Part shown: piece after piece, positions 1 to 11,269 of the stretch
Layout: each line of letters starts with the position of its first letter
How positions within the stretch are numbered: the first letter of the stretch is position 1
Source: Gnetum montanum
Taxonomy: Eukaryota > Streptophyta > Gnetopsida > Gnetales > Gnetaceae
Reading direction: 5' to 3'
Length of the DNA: 64,000 nt
NCBI GenBank assembly: GCA_015680685.1
Contig: MNCI01016273.1
Location: 1,852,273-1,916,272, forward strand
Program-made: the position numbers and the translations under genes
The notes under the pieces: generated by a model
What the model saw: the letters and a program-made list of their open reading frames with translations, nothing else
Told to the model about the DNA's origin: nothing
The model's database searches: none

Positions 1-1110
1 ACATCATTGCCTGGGCCATGGATACACACAATGGGATCAACTCCGCCACATCATAGATGGGTTAAGGCATGAGACTAGAAGAACCCTTGGAACTTATGCC
101 CAAGGGAGACTATCACAACTTAGAGCCCATGAAGTTCATCGCTTGTTAGAACAAGTAGCAAAAGAAGAAGGTGAGCTACATAGAAGGGAAAGTGCAGAAG
201 AATACAACCGAGATCCCTCTCTTTGAAAGAAGGGAATGAAATTTTGTGATGAAGAGGATGAGTTACCAATCGAAGAGTTGGTGAATAGAAAAATATCATC
301 GCTTTAGAACTTAACAACAGAAGTACCGGCTATGGTAGATGAAGTATGGAGTTCCTTAGACTCTAAAATTGAAACTGTCTTGAAAATCATAGAAGAGTCT
401 AAGGTGGAACAAAGTAGTGACAAAGGTAAGACAAAGTGGAGAGATGTAGGCCCTGCACATAACAAGGTTAAGGGGAAAATTACTATCTCCAAGGAGGTTG
501 TGGAATCAGACATAGACGATGACAGTGGATGTGAGATCTGCCACTATGACCATCCTAAGGAATGTTGTCCAATGATCTCACATCTACAGGAGTTTGGGGT
601 ATATGCACTTAATCCAAGAATTAGCCAATGGAAAATACCCTGAAGGTTATCTTACCCCCAAGGTAACCCAAGGCAGTTCCACCAACCATTAACGTATTAT
701 CCAATTTGAACTCCACCACAATCCATCGGACAACATCAGCAGTGGCAATACCCACAGTCATGGGGGATGCCACCACCGAAACAGCAGTACCCTTACCGGC
801 AGCCCAATCCATATGGTTATTGTATGCAGCAGTCGATTTCTCCAAGTGACTATATGGGTCACACAACTCTCCAACGTCACTACCAAGTTCGAGAGTACTT
901 TAGGAGGACTCCTTCTCCTTCAGGAGATGCTCCATACCCACACCATCCTCCTAATCCATTTGCACCTCTCCCACTAGTAGTTCCCATAACACCTCATACT
1001 CCAACAATGCAAGGGGAACTTCCTACTCAACCGTAGCAACGTCACATTGTGAGAGCTGTAAATATTCAACCTGCTTTTCATTTTGACAATTATAAAAAGA
1101 GAAGACCCTT
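1..1110 (+). pseudogene. A1 gag, decayed
   Basis: This encodes the C-terminal half of an Athila capsid/nucleocapsid protein. Positions 20-230 encode a capsid segment (LRHETRRTLGTYAQGRLSQL, then a lysine/glutamate-rich helix) that matches A3 at 39100-39310. A cysteine-histidine cluster at about 530-570 (CEICHYDHPKECC) sits where the zinc knuckle of these elements lies. Positions 640-1040 are rich in Pro, Gln and Tyr. Stop codons and frame changes (near 225, 306 and 642) break the frame, so no capsid could be made. Confidence 0.8.
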
Positions 1111-1269
1111 CTTCAGAACCAAAATCCTAGACCAACTCTTGCAAAAAAAAGCAGTTGAGCCCATGTACACTCCTCCACCATCTAACACTTCAGAGCACCC
1201 TTAAGTCCAACAGAGCTTAACGCATACGGTTATGTTAACGCATACCATAACTGACTAGATCAAGGTAGG

Positions 1270-1650
1270 CCACCTTCCTAAGAAACTAACTAACCCTGGG
1301 AGTCCCTTAATCTACCTTCAAGTCACCGAAAATGAACCACATAGGGCTCTTCTTGACTTAGGTTCCAGAGTCAACTTAATTTCACAAGAGATGTATCATG
1401 CCTGGAACCTGCCCCAACTTAAGAAGAGCAACATTCAACTAGAGCTAGCAAACCAGTCCATCACCATTCCCTTGGGATTGGTGGAGGACATCATTACCAC
1501 TATTTTTGGTTGGTCCTACCCAGCTGATTTCCTGGTGATTGAAATTAACAACAACAAAGGGGACTTTCCAATTATAATGGGAAGAGCATAGCTAAGTACA
1601 GTAGATGCATACCTTAGGATCTGTGATCTTTCCTAGAAATCTCTAAGATA
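1270..1650 (+). pseudogene. A1 aspartic protease, decayed
   Basis: This is the retropepsin-like domain that follows gag in Athila elements. Around 1346-1380 it reads ALLDLGSRVNLIS, aligned with ALLDSGSNVNLIS in A3; the catalytic D-S/T-G motif is altered to DLG here. The segment GDFPIIMGRA near 1558-1587 is the conserved C-terminal flap region. A TAG follows where A3 has Trp, and the frame ends. Reverse transcriptase is absent because of the deletion near 1985. Confidence 0.8.
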
Positions 1651-2172
1651 AATATTTATGGAAATATTAGGAAGAGGAAAGTTCCATGCATCACATACAG
1701 TGATTCATCGGGTGATGACATGGAGGAAATGCCTCCATGCAATAGGTGTGCCCTTGAAATTTTGCAATAAAGATGCCTGTATGTAGCAACCACACAACCA
1801 GTAGTAGACACCCCATGGTTGACAGCTACTCTAAGGAGCAACCAAATATGCATGGAATGAATTTAGGAAACCCATTCCCATAACAAAAGCATATATACAT
1901 TGGAATATGAGCATCGCCAATTTCCATCCCTTAACCTCAGAATATCAATCGGGAGAAGTTGGGAATTGTTACGAAATTCAAATAGATGCTCATTATTTCG
2001 GATCTCTCCCTTTCCACTCAATCATGGGGGAGATGGCCACCTATGCTAATCATATGGGGCCCTCAGTTCTTTTAAGTTTTTGTTTTACATGTTTTTTTCT
2101 TACACGTTTTTTTTACAACTTCCTTTAACTTTATTTGTTTTTGTTTTACAACATCGTTATACTTTTTCATTT

Positions 2173-2194
2173 TGTGTGTGTGTGTGTGTGTGTG
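2173..2194. repeat. (TG)11 microsatellite
   Basis: An uninterrupted TG dinucleotide run inside the A1 3' region, about 45 bp left of the D1 insertion. A3 and A4 do not have it, so it expanded in this copy. Confidence 0.95.
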
Positions 2195-2620
2195 ATCCAC
2201 CTTGTAAGTTTGTCACCCAATAAGTGTTCAGAATGATGGTGTTGGCACATTGGGCCATTTTTATGGAACAGCAAAAGTAGATACTATAAAAAGGAAATGG
2301 TAGAGAGAAGCTTATACAAATCATGTACTTATCGATATATTATCAGCACTTTTTACCAAAGAAAGTATTTAGGTATGTGGCTAAAATGATGTTTCAAAAT
2401 TTTCCCATAAATTTTAAAAGCCTGTTTCAGAGTAAGCAGGAATCATACTACCCATAATCCATGTTAACACAAATTTTAAAAAAGGGAATGGGAGAAGACT
2501 CTGGCGGACAAACAGGTGAGCGCAGCCATAATATTTTTTTTTAAAAAAAAAAACACCAGGACTGCAACAGCAGAAACTTCCCAAGTTGTGCAGTTCAAGA
2601 TGGACAGAAACTCCTGAATC

Positions 2621-3053
2621 ATGGAAAAAGTGAACATTAAGGCGTTGAGGACTGTTTTGGAAGCTTATCTGCCTCAATTAACCCTGGTTCTGTTTCTTGC
2701 ATTTCTGCCATCACTACTCTTCATGTCCAAGTGCAAGGGAATACCTTCAGAAAGTGATTCAACACCTTAAAGCAAGTGGAGCAGTAGCCCAACAAGATCA
2801 TTAGTATTATGGGCCAATCAATCTTACCCTGAGCCACGTTCTTCATTAGTTTCGTCGCCCTTAAGTTTTTGTGGGCAGTGGACTAGAGCTATCGCGTGTT
2901 GTTCCACTGGTTACGTTTAATGTCAAGAAAATGTTTTTGTGCAAGACAGAGGAGGACATTCATGAGGCATGGAAGCTGTCTGAGTTGTCGTCTACCACCA
3001 AGGTTCCCGCCGATATGCTCATCATCACCATTGCTCTCTGTTACTTTGTCCAA
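2621..3053 (+). pseudogene. Captured OSCA/CSC1-like channel gene fragment
   Basis: This is part of a plant OSCA/CSC1 (TMEM63-family) hyperosmolality-gated cation channel, a plasma-membrane protein with many membrane spans. The first piece, an open frame at 2621-2770, reads ALRTVLEAYLPQLTLVLFLA and ends GIPSES, as in CSC1 proteins. After a short loss near 2785-2805, 2806-2870 reads ATFFISFVALKF in a shifted frame with one stop. Then 2871-3053 reads VGSGLELSRVVPL, FLCKTEEDIHEAW, VPADMLIITIALCYFV. These pieces are colinear with the 7-TM domain and no intron separates them, so the source was probably spliced RNA. It covers roughly 110-130 residues of a protein of about 700-800. It is a broken cargo fragment, not a working gene. 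Confidence 0.85.
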
Positions 3054-3139
3054 TGATAAAAAACACAAAATGAATGTATTTGTGAGCTATAATGTTTGTG
3101 TTTCAATTTGGTACGACATGATAAAAAAAATTCAACTAA

Positions 3140-4260
3140 GCTTCCCTTGAAAGAAATTGAAAAAGTGGTCCATGGGCCATATCTCGCGCTGCGAGCGCTC
3201 TTCGATGGTGATTCAAAAATGTAGAGGGAGCATATGTCTATTTAAATGGAAGTCGTAGCAGAGGTTGAGACATTCTACGATTTTAGAGTGAGAGGAAGAG
3301 AGAGCACGTGCTATATAAATCACAGTAGTATTAATGATTTGTTTGCATCAATATCGCTGCAAATGACCAAGAAGAGAAAAACTAGTGTAACCGTCATAGG
3401 TCTACTTGTGGAAGACCGCACTAACACGCTTGCTCCTTCATTGCAGTCCATAACAAGAGCATGTGGCATTTCATATTCCACCAATCCAAGAATGTTCACA
3501 AAGCGCAACTCGTAAAGAAAGCAAATAGAGTAGTTTTCTAGATTCTCCGCCAATAGTAGCAGAGAAACAACAGCTACGTGGACGGAAGACACGGTTGCAG
3601 CATCAACGTGATGATAAAAGGTGCAACACAGCAAGGTCTTATTTCGTGGTAGTGGATGGGGTGGAAGCAACACTAAGGATTGATGAATTAAAAATATTGA
3701 AGTTAACAGGATAGATGCATATTCTTAATCACAGAACAGAGACAACGCAGGCAAAACCAGTGGCCAAAAGTGGACACCGAAGTAAATACAAATGGGTATT
3801 TCCTGCACATGGTAGTATCTTGATGGAAATCATTAAGGATTGACACCTTGTACAAAGAGTTCGGGAGAATTCCATTTACGAAAATTTGAGATCGTGAGAA
3901 AAACAACGTGCCTGCATCCAGTGGCACCGTTGTTGGTTATACGCTTAACCAGGGAGACCTGCACCATTGTCAGTTACCGTTTTGATAGACACTGGAATTG
4001 TGATGAATTTCTATTCATCCGCGAAGATGAAGGTAACATCAACACATTACCCCCTTCGGTTAAAACAAATCGGAGCTGATGCCATTGCCTACGCCTACTG
4101 CTTTGATGGTGCTGTTAGAAAAAAAAATGGAGACGAAATTGTTCTAGATGTCAAATGCAGCTGCCACCACATGTTTTGCTATCACAAGAAATTCAAGAAA
4201 GAAGGGATAGAGAAACAGAAGACAGAACCATCGTAAGCTCCACATCAATGATACTTTGGG
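3140..4260 (+). other. Unidentified cargo region of D1
   Basis: This tract has higher GC and fewer stops than the surrounding DNA, and has no counterpart in D2. Two open stretches stand out: 3246-3515 (89 codons, containing KKRKTSVTVIGLLVEDRTNT) and 3967-4236 (89 codons, containing GADAIAYAYCFDGAVRKKNG followed by Cys/His residues C-S-C-H-H and C-Y-H). I do not recognise either. By analogy with the OSCA piece and with D2, this may be one or two further captured host transcripts, but that is inference. Confidence 0.4.
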
Positions 4261-4734
4261 TTTCACAACGACAAGTGTTGTTATTGACTATTTTAAGTTG
4301 TCTTAACTATAACACAGAAAAATTAAATTAAAAATAATTAATTTAGATATGCATAACGTAAGATATACATATGACTTTAAAAAAAGGGGGAAAAAAATAT
4401 TTTTGGGATATTTGTGTAACTAAAAGGAGGTATTTAGTTAGTATCCATTTTATTACTTTCACTAGAATTACTAGGGCTTAATGACATTTAGTAACTAAAA
4501 TCCTAAAAAAAATAATTAAAATAAATTGGGGATCTTGGATTTATTTTAATAAATAAATAAATAAATTATTATAGAATATAGGCTTATTAAAACAATATTT
4601 ATAATGTATTCTCCTAATCTTTTGTACAAGTTACAACTTCCTAACTTGTTGAGCAAGTAATCTACTAACTTGTTGGGCAAGTTATAACTTCATTACTTGT
4701 GAGAGAAGTTAGCTAAGATATTTTAAAAGATGTA

Positions 4735-6011
4735 ACTACCTTTTGAACCCTATAAAAAGGCTTCAGGGGTAAGTAGAAAAAAACACACTTTGAAGGACTA
4801 CAAGCTCTCACTTGGGGGACGACTACTAGCTCACACTTGGGATCACTCACTTTGGCTCTTGGAAGAGAATTTGTAAAGAAGAAATCATGAAAGATTGCTT
4901 GTAAGATGACTAGCTAAAGAAAATATTTTAGCCTCTTTGTCATAGTATTATGAGTTATGTTTTATTTTTATTTTGCTTAAGTTGTTTAGCTAGTGGTTTA
5001 GATAGTATCATCCTTGGCAAGTAATTTTTGGATTTTTAGATTGCTCTTATTGTTCTTGTTGGATAATTGAAAATTTCTATTAAAATTGTTTCATAGATGC
5101 GCTTTTGTTTGAAAGCCTTAAGAGCATTTTAGTAGTGAATTTTATTATTGTGCAACGTATAAGAATTGCTATTGGGATTGTTGTAAGAGAGCCTCTGCTT
5201 GTAGTCATGCCGTTAAACAATTCAATAGTTAAGAGGGTTTAGAAAATATTTGGTATTTTGATGGGACTAGCATTGCTTTCTTTTAAATTTAAAGTGAATC
5301 TCCGTGGTATTTCAATTAGAAATTGTCAAAGTTTTTGAAGGTTCTATTAAATGCAATTGTTGACGTCCATTATCTAGCCAAAATGGAGTCTCGTACGTGA
5401 TAGTTTACGCAACAATTTTTTTGGGTAGCATAGTAGGATTATCTTGAAGAAATTGCTTATTTGAGCCTTGGAAGTTTGAACAATTCGTAGATATTGAATT
5501 TGGGATAGCTTTATTATGAAGTGTTTACTTGTATCATTTTACCTTGTTTAAATATTTGAGGTCTTAACACAAATCTACTTTCTTTTCTGTCTATTTCCAT
5601 TGAATCTTGCTCTATTTCTAGTTTTCTTGTGAAACTATCTCTTTCTATGGGGAAAATTAGAAGTAGATTCACAGAGTTGTGCTCAAATGTTTTTGCAAAA
5701 TTTTATTTTTTACAAGTAGGTATTATAAGGACCGCGTAGGCTAAGCAATTAAAAAAAATAGGAACTCTCAACAACTCATAGTACTTGGCAAAGTTGACTA
5801 AATCTCTTTAAGATAAGTCATTTGTAGTTTACACACAATGCAATCATTTCATTTTTCACAACCGCACACCGCAACAACACACACATATACTCACATTAAC
5901 TACTAAGTCTATTTGGAGGTATCTGGGCTTTGGTGTTGCCAGAGACCAGCAGGCACCTAAATCCTATTCGAGAACACTCGTTGGAGGTCAGGTCCCAAAC
6001 GGTCATCAACA
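4735..6011 (+). other. Conserved 3' module of D1 (R-U5-like)
   Basis: This nearly 1.3 kb tract aligns end to end with the reverse complement of 46048-47345 in D2, differing mainly by scattered substitutions and small indels. Just upstream of it the two copies stop aligning well. It starts at the TATA box, has no long open frame and ends CAACA next to the target duplication. That layout fits the R and U5 parts of a long LTR. Near 5417-5436 (GGGTAGCATAGTAGG) it has a decayed version of a motif that in D2 resembles an initiator-Met primer-binding site. Confidence 0.75.
4750..4760 (+). promoter_or_regulatory. TATA box of D1
   Basis: CTATAAAAAGG, conserved in D2 as CTTATAAAAAGG (minus strand near 47340). 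It marks the start of the conserved 3' module and sets the sense direction of the unit. The captured gene fragment lies upstream on the same strand. Confidence 0.65.
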
Positions 6012-6016
6012 GATGG

Positions 6017-7704
6017 TATGAACTATTTTCATATTGATTGCTAATGTATGTTTCTTTTGATATGACAAGCAATGAGATCACTTCATCCATCCATCCACCA
6101 GTTTCTATGGTCTCTCTCAGCTTGGAAATGTACAAGTCTCCTTCATAATAATAACTTTAATGAATCAATAACTGGGCATTTCTCAAACTAAGGAAAGACT
6201 CAAGGATTGAAAAGGGTACGACTTCAAGAAAACTTAATGCATTTGTGTTGGCCATTCTCTTGGGTGCTTGGATGTTTTCTTCTTGAGTTTTCTTACCATT
6301 TCTATGTTATCCAATCATTGGGAACCTAAGAAAATAAAAATAACAAAGTCTTTGCATGGTGTGGCTCTCACGCATAAAAACAAAAAACACAAAACAAAAA
6401 AAAGAGAGAGAGAGATAAGTGAGAATTCAAAGCACACTTCTTAGACGAAATAAACTTGGGCTACAAGCACTGGTTATGGAACCAAAAGTGTTCCCTCTAA
6501 CTAAGGCCCTTCTTGCTTCCCATTCTCTCCTTTGTTTCGTCAAAATGATGGTGGCTCTTTGGAGGTGCATTCTTGTTACTCCAAGAGGATGGATTGGCCA
6601 AATGCATTGATGCGAAGTCACTGGAACTGGTTGGTTTGAGGGCGAACTTGGAATGAGATTTACTAAGTCACATTAATCATAAAACCCACAAGGGACTATA
6701 CACCACCTTATCCTTGGGATTCCATTCCATTCTCTTCTCTCCATCCTTCTCTCCATTATTCACCTCATTGCCGATTGTATCATTAGTGTATATATTTTGG
6801 TTGATGCATTGTTTTCTTTTTGGTAAACACTTGTGGTTAAGACTTTAACTCTTGTTCCAAATGACATTCCCAGAGCCTATGGACTCTTTGAATGTGGGTT
6901 TGTCAGGGCATTAAGGGCATGAACTTGCTTTGGGGAGGACCCACTAACATTCCTATTTGGTGCACCAGTTAACTTCTTTTCCCTAAAATTTTTGCAATTA
7001 ATTTTGTTTTATTCATTACCATCTTGATATCCATTTCCTCGATGCTATAGTTTTCCCTTTTTATCTATCTTTCTTACTCCTTTCCTTTCTCCATTTTAAT
7101 GCTACCAGAGGTTCGCAATTAGTCATGGGGATACAGGGCCCAATTTTTTTTTGATTTTCTCCTAGCCTCGAATTTTTTTATTTTCTTCCTATCCCCTACA
7201 CCTTCAGTAGTCATCATTAATATACCTCTAGATCCTAATCAGCCATACCACAACCTAGCCAATGGACTTACACCGAAGCAAGGTATTAATTACATGATGA
7301 TTCATTTACTCTTTCTAATATAAGATTGTGTTGTGTGTGCAGATGGTAATCATATAACAACAGATTGGATCTGGCAAACAACTGGAATGAAGTAGTGCTG
7401 GAAGTAGCTATGCAAGGAGCAAGATTGACAACATGCTTACCGATGGACAATGAAAGGTGCAATCTTGGTGTCGGTAGCAGCAACACTTCTTTCTCTCTCT
7501 CTTTATCTTAAGCTGCCAACTAAGGCCTGATGTCATTGTAATAAGGTGTTCACCCTTGTTGTCATGAATACCAGTTTTTTCAAGTCTTGTAATGATGATC
7601 CATTCACATGTCATCCCATTAGTTTCATTCCACTCAATAATCCCATACCTTCCTAATATTTTGTAAGGAACTTGAGAATGAATGTTCATTAAGTCATGGG
7701 TGTA
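6017..7704 (+). other. A1 3' non-coding tract and polypurine tract
   Basis: This aligns with 42255-43996 of A3 and with the reverse complement of about 20817-22560 of A4. I see no credible env-like frame: the open stretches (e.g. 6419-6610) are short and not conserved as protein between copies. It ends in GTCATGGGTGTA, a slightly decayed polypurine tract just before the LTR; A3 has CATGGGGGTA there. Confidence 0.75.
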
Positions 7705-8736
7705 TGATGAGATGCCATTCGCATGAGCCACGATATTGCATATGCGATATTGTGTCATCCCCTACGATATTGTGTACGTGATATCGTAGTCTGCTGCCAT
7801 ATCTATAAATAAGAGGCAGCTCTCCCTTGTTTCCTCATCTTGAGTTAGAAGTAGAGAAACTTTGGCAGTTTGATCACTCCAGAGATAGAATATTTTCCAT
7901 GTGCCCGCAACAGGAGTCCTAAAGTGAATGGATCTTTATTCAAGAAACATTGTACCTGAACACAGGCTGTGTATGGAAATAAAGATAAAAATCTTGGATA
8001 AACCTTACAATGCATGGAATAGGATTTTATTTATTTTTTTCTCTCTTACCTTTAAACTCCTAGAATGCAATATGAGTACGACATGATTATGAGCATCTAA
8101 GGATGTGTACGGTTAGTTAAGGAATTGGCTGCTCATTGCAACATGGTATGAGTACGACTTGATTACAAGCATCTAGTGTGACTACTTGGTAACCCAGTGG
8201 CATATTTAGGATCTACATTTGGTAATCCCAGTGGTAGTTGTGCACAAAGATGTGTACGGTTAGTCAAGGAATCAGTTGCTCATCGCACTTAGGCTAGATT
8301 AGATTCTCTCAAACCTTTCCTCCTAATTAAGTGCCTCAGTATGACCACTTCGAGCACGTGCGTTACGCATGGTGATCCCAGCAACGATTAGCATTTGGTA
8401 GCTGCGGTTGCATTGGTTCAAGGTGTGTACAGTAAGTGGGAACGAATGCTGATGCTAGGTAATTTAGACTTAGTTCATTAGTTAAAGTTAGTTAGTTTCT
8501 TCAACCCTTCACCTCGATAGCATAGGACATAAAACATAAAAACTATAAAAATCATATACCTCGGACTTACTTAACCATATGCCGTGAAAACTACAAGTAA
8601 GTTTGGGAAGACAATGAATGATTAACCCAAAGCGTTCCATGGGGCGTGTAGGCACTTAGTCTGCAGAGTTTGACCAGATCATGCATGCTACACTAGTTTC
8701 GTATGGCTGAGTGTAGGGGTACCTCGCCAGTCATCA
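7705..8736 (+). repeat. 3' LTR of A1
   Basis: A 1032-bp LTR starting TGATGAGATG and ending GTCATCA, the TGATGAG/CTCATCA ends typical of this family. Its second half aligns with the R-U5 of the A3 and A4 LTRs (e.g. GGTAACCCAGTGG, AGGGGTACCTCG). Its first 150 bp do not: they hold several CGATATTG motifs, some inverted, instead of the TCTCTAAAATTAGAG repeats of A3. A TATA-like TCTATAAATAAGAG lies near 7803. Confidence 0.85.
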
Positions 8737-8899
8737 GTTATATTACACACAATCATTGTAAATGCATTAACGATATATCTTTCAAAAAATATTAAATCAC
8801 ACATACCATAAATGAAGCGATTATGCATTATATAGCAAAATAATTCATTAAAGAACTAATGAGGTATATGATGAAGAAAATTGAAGTGACCAACCTCAT
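8737..8899. other. Unassigned spacer
   Basis: AT-rich DNA between the A1 LTR and the first recognisable gag sequence of A2. It may be the decayed leader of A2, but I see no primer-binding site or gene in it. Confidence 0.5.
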
Positions 8900-9007
8900 G
8901 TAGGGGTTTCATATGTTCATGATTACCCTGACAACACTCAAGAATCACATTCACCTAAGACAAACAACCCTAGAGGAGATGAAGTAAGTCCTAGACTAGT
9001 CAGGGTT

Positions 9008-9030
9008 GGGGGCTGGGGGGCGGGGGCGGG
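9008..9030 (+). other. G-quadruplex-type motif
   Basis: Four close G runs (5, 6, 5 and 3 Gs) separated by CT, C and C, in otherwise AT-rich DNA. This meets the usual G3+N1-7 quadruplex pattern. It lies in the gag 5' region of A2 and I do not see it in A3 or A4. Confidence 0.8.
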
Positions 9031-9062
9031 CAGGCTCAAGGCATAGTATATCTTCACAAAAA

Positions 9063-11000
9063 ATACATCATGGATAGTTATGACACTCAAAACTACTATC
9101 CCACTGAATCACAATACAAATGAGATCAACATCAGGAGAACCTCCATGAGGCTATGGAGGGAAAACATTTCACTAATCCCTTGTCCCTAGTAGATCAGGA
9201 TGACAATGAGGATCCTTCCTTTGAAGGTTCTCAACATGAAGATTCTCTATCCCTTATTAATGGTGATGAGGGTGTGACCTTGAATTTGTAATCCACTTTT
9301 CATAAACTAGGTTTAGAAAAAAGTGATAGCCCAGGTAGGGACTTAAGCAAGCATCAAAATAACAAGGGATCTAAGGATGGTGATCGTAATAAGTAAAAAA
9401 GTGATGGTAGATACCATGGTAGTAGTGGTGGTCCACCTTCCTCTTCATCCTCTTCATCTAATTTCAAACATTCCTCTTCATCTGATGGTTCTCATAGAAG
9501 CCACTGTAGAAATAATCATGATAAAGGTGATCAATGAGACAATAATGACCATGAAGTTTACCAAGATTGAAGGGGTGGCCAAAACCATCATCGGCATCAT
9601 CGATGCATTGATGTTGATGAACCTCTATTAGGCACTTGAAGTATGCTCAACATTGTAGAGGTAGTTAAAATTCCAACTAGGCATGTGAAAGATAGTCAAA
9701 TCAAGCACTTAGACATGAATAATATTCCAAGATTTGAGGGGGGATACAACTCTAATCCACAAATACATTTACAATCTTTCCATTATGCCTTTTCCGTATA
9801 GAACATAGAGAATAAATGGTAGAAACTCAAGATTTTTCCCAGGACACTCATCAAGAAAGCTGAAAATTGGCACTGGTCTTTAGAGCCAGAATCTATCCAT
9901 AGATGGAGTACCATGTTGGAGCTATTCAACAAAAAATATCAGATGTACTCCATAGTTTCTAATCTAAGAAGGAAAATCCAAGGCTGGAAATAGGAAACAC
10001 ATGAACCCTTGGATGCTGCCATGGGTTGATAGTATTCAATCTTACATTGATGCCTTGTCCATGATTATTCTCAAAGGGAACAACTTCACCACATCATAGA
10101 TGAGCTCAAAGTAAAACCTAGAAGAACTCTTTGGGTATATTCTCAAGGGAGATTATCAAAAACTAAGAGCTCATCAGATCCAAAGGCTATTTTAGCAAAT
10201 AGCCGAAGAAGAAGGTGAGCTAAAAAAAAGGAATGTCCAAAAGAGTATAATGGGGATCCTTCTATTAGGAAATGGAAGGTCCGATTTTGTGACAAGGAGG
10301 AGTCATCGCTTGATGAAAAATTGTGGGACTTTTTGGATGAAAAAGTTCAAATGGCCATGAAGATTTTTGAAGAATCTAAAGAGGAAAATAATTATTGTAG
10401 CCATAGGAGATGAAAAGAAGCTGAATGTGCCTACCAAAGAGGTAAGGGCAAAGTTGTTGCAGTAAAGGAAGTTGTGGACACTGACTGTGATGATGAAACT
10501 AATTGTGACATCTGTCAATATGAGCATCCAAAAGGTTGTTTCCCTATGGTGTCACACTTACAAGAGTTTGGGGTGTATGCATTGAATCCTTGATTAGCAC
10601 ATAGGAAGACACCTAGACGATTGCCTTATCCTCAAGGCAAACAACAAACTTAAAGTGGAACTCCTTCACAACCTTATGAACAATACTAATAGTGGTACCA
10701 ATCACAATCATGGGGAATGCCACCACCAAGGTAGCAATACCCTTATAGGTAACCAAATCCATATGGGTACTATGTTTAGCAACCTATCTCCACTAGAAGC
10801 TTTGCAAGTCATACATCATTTCAACATCACTATTACCCTCTAGAGTACATTCACCATCTACTCAAGGGAAAAACCCATATCCATATCCATATCATCCTCT
10901 GCATCTATTTTCACACACACTTCCATCTTCAACCTAGTTACCTCCTACTCATCCATGGAAGATGATATTCCTCCACAGTTGTAACAACGAAATGCTACAA
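9063..11000 (+). pseudogene. A2 gag, decayed
   Basis: Capsid homology is recognisable though stops interrupt every frame: 9720-10000 aligns with the GGYNTNPHNHLQAFHD region of A3, and 10060-10250 with the LRHETRRTLGTYAEGRL region. A Cys-His cluster CDICQYEHPKGC lies near 10508-10545, and a proline-rich tail follows from 10570. It is clearly non-functional. Confidence 0.72.
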
Positions 11001-11269
11001 GAGTGGTACATTTACAATCAGCTTTCCAGCTAAGTGATCTAGATGATCAATCAAGAAAAAGACATTTCTTCCAACCTAACAGTCCTCTTCAACCCTCACG
11101 ATCTAGTCTAACTAATTGTCTTGCATCTCCAGCACCCTCATCCTCTACATTAAACACCTTCAAGTACCCTTCAAACTAAGTTCCACCTAAGATTTACATT
11201 GTAATGCTAACTCATGTTGTTTCCAACTAGATCAAGGTTGGCAATCTTTTCATGAAAATATCTAACCTA

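Larger units (their letters stand above)
2240..6011 (+). mobile_element. Gene-carrying LTR-like unit D1
   Basis: A 3772-bp unit starting TGTTGGCACATT and ending CGGTCATCAACA, flanked by perfect 5-bp direct repeats GATGG (2235-2239, 6012-6016). The TG...CA ends and 5-bp duplication are typical of retroviral-type integration. A second copy, D2 (46048-49613), has the same ends in the opposite orientation. They share about 30 bp at the left end and about 1.27 kb at the right end (about 4735-6011). The middle differs entirely: here it holds an OSCA-channel gene fragment (2621-3053) and an unidentified stretch. The strand is set by a TATA box at 4750. No gag or pol is present, so movement would depend on proteins made elsewhere. 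It may be a non-autonomous element or a solo LTR with captured genes in U3. Confidence 0.82.
1..8736 (+). mobile_element. Athila-type Ty3/gypsy element A1, 3' part
   Basis: This is the right-hand part of an Athila-lineage LTR retrotransposon; its 5' LTR and gag start lie outside the window. The order is gag, protease, a short pol remnant, a long 3' non-coding tract, a polypurine tract and a 3' LTR at 7705-8736. It matches elements A3 (36759-44922) and A4 (19966-29409, minus). Compared with A3, the pol region is deleted near 1985: the sequence jumps from the start of pol to the tract that follows integrase (near 42043 in A3). Unit D1 is inserted at 2240. Removing D1 and one GATGG copy restores colinearity with A3 near 42255-42290, which shows the order of the two insertions. 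Confidence 0.88.

Noticed and set aside
4276-6011. A simple 1.7-1.8 kb solo copia LTR (TGTTG...CAACA)
   Set aside because: I first read 4276-6011 and 46048-47868 as solo LTRs. No target duplication matches at 4276 or 47868, whereas perfect duplications lie at 2235/6012 and 46043/49614, so the mobile unit is larger.
2240-6011. D units as Mutator-like Pack elements or Helitrons
   Set aside because: Pack-MULEs have long inverted repeats and 9-bp duplications, and Helitrons make none. D has TG...CA ends, only about 6 bp of terminal inversion and 5-bp duplications.
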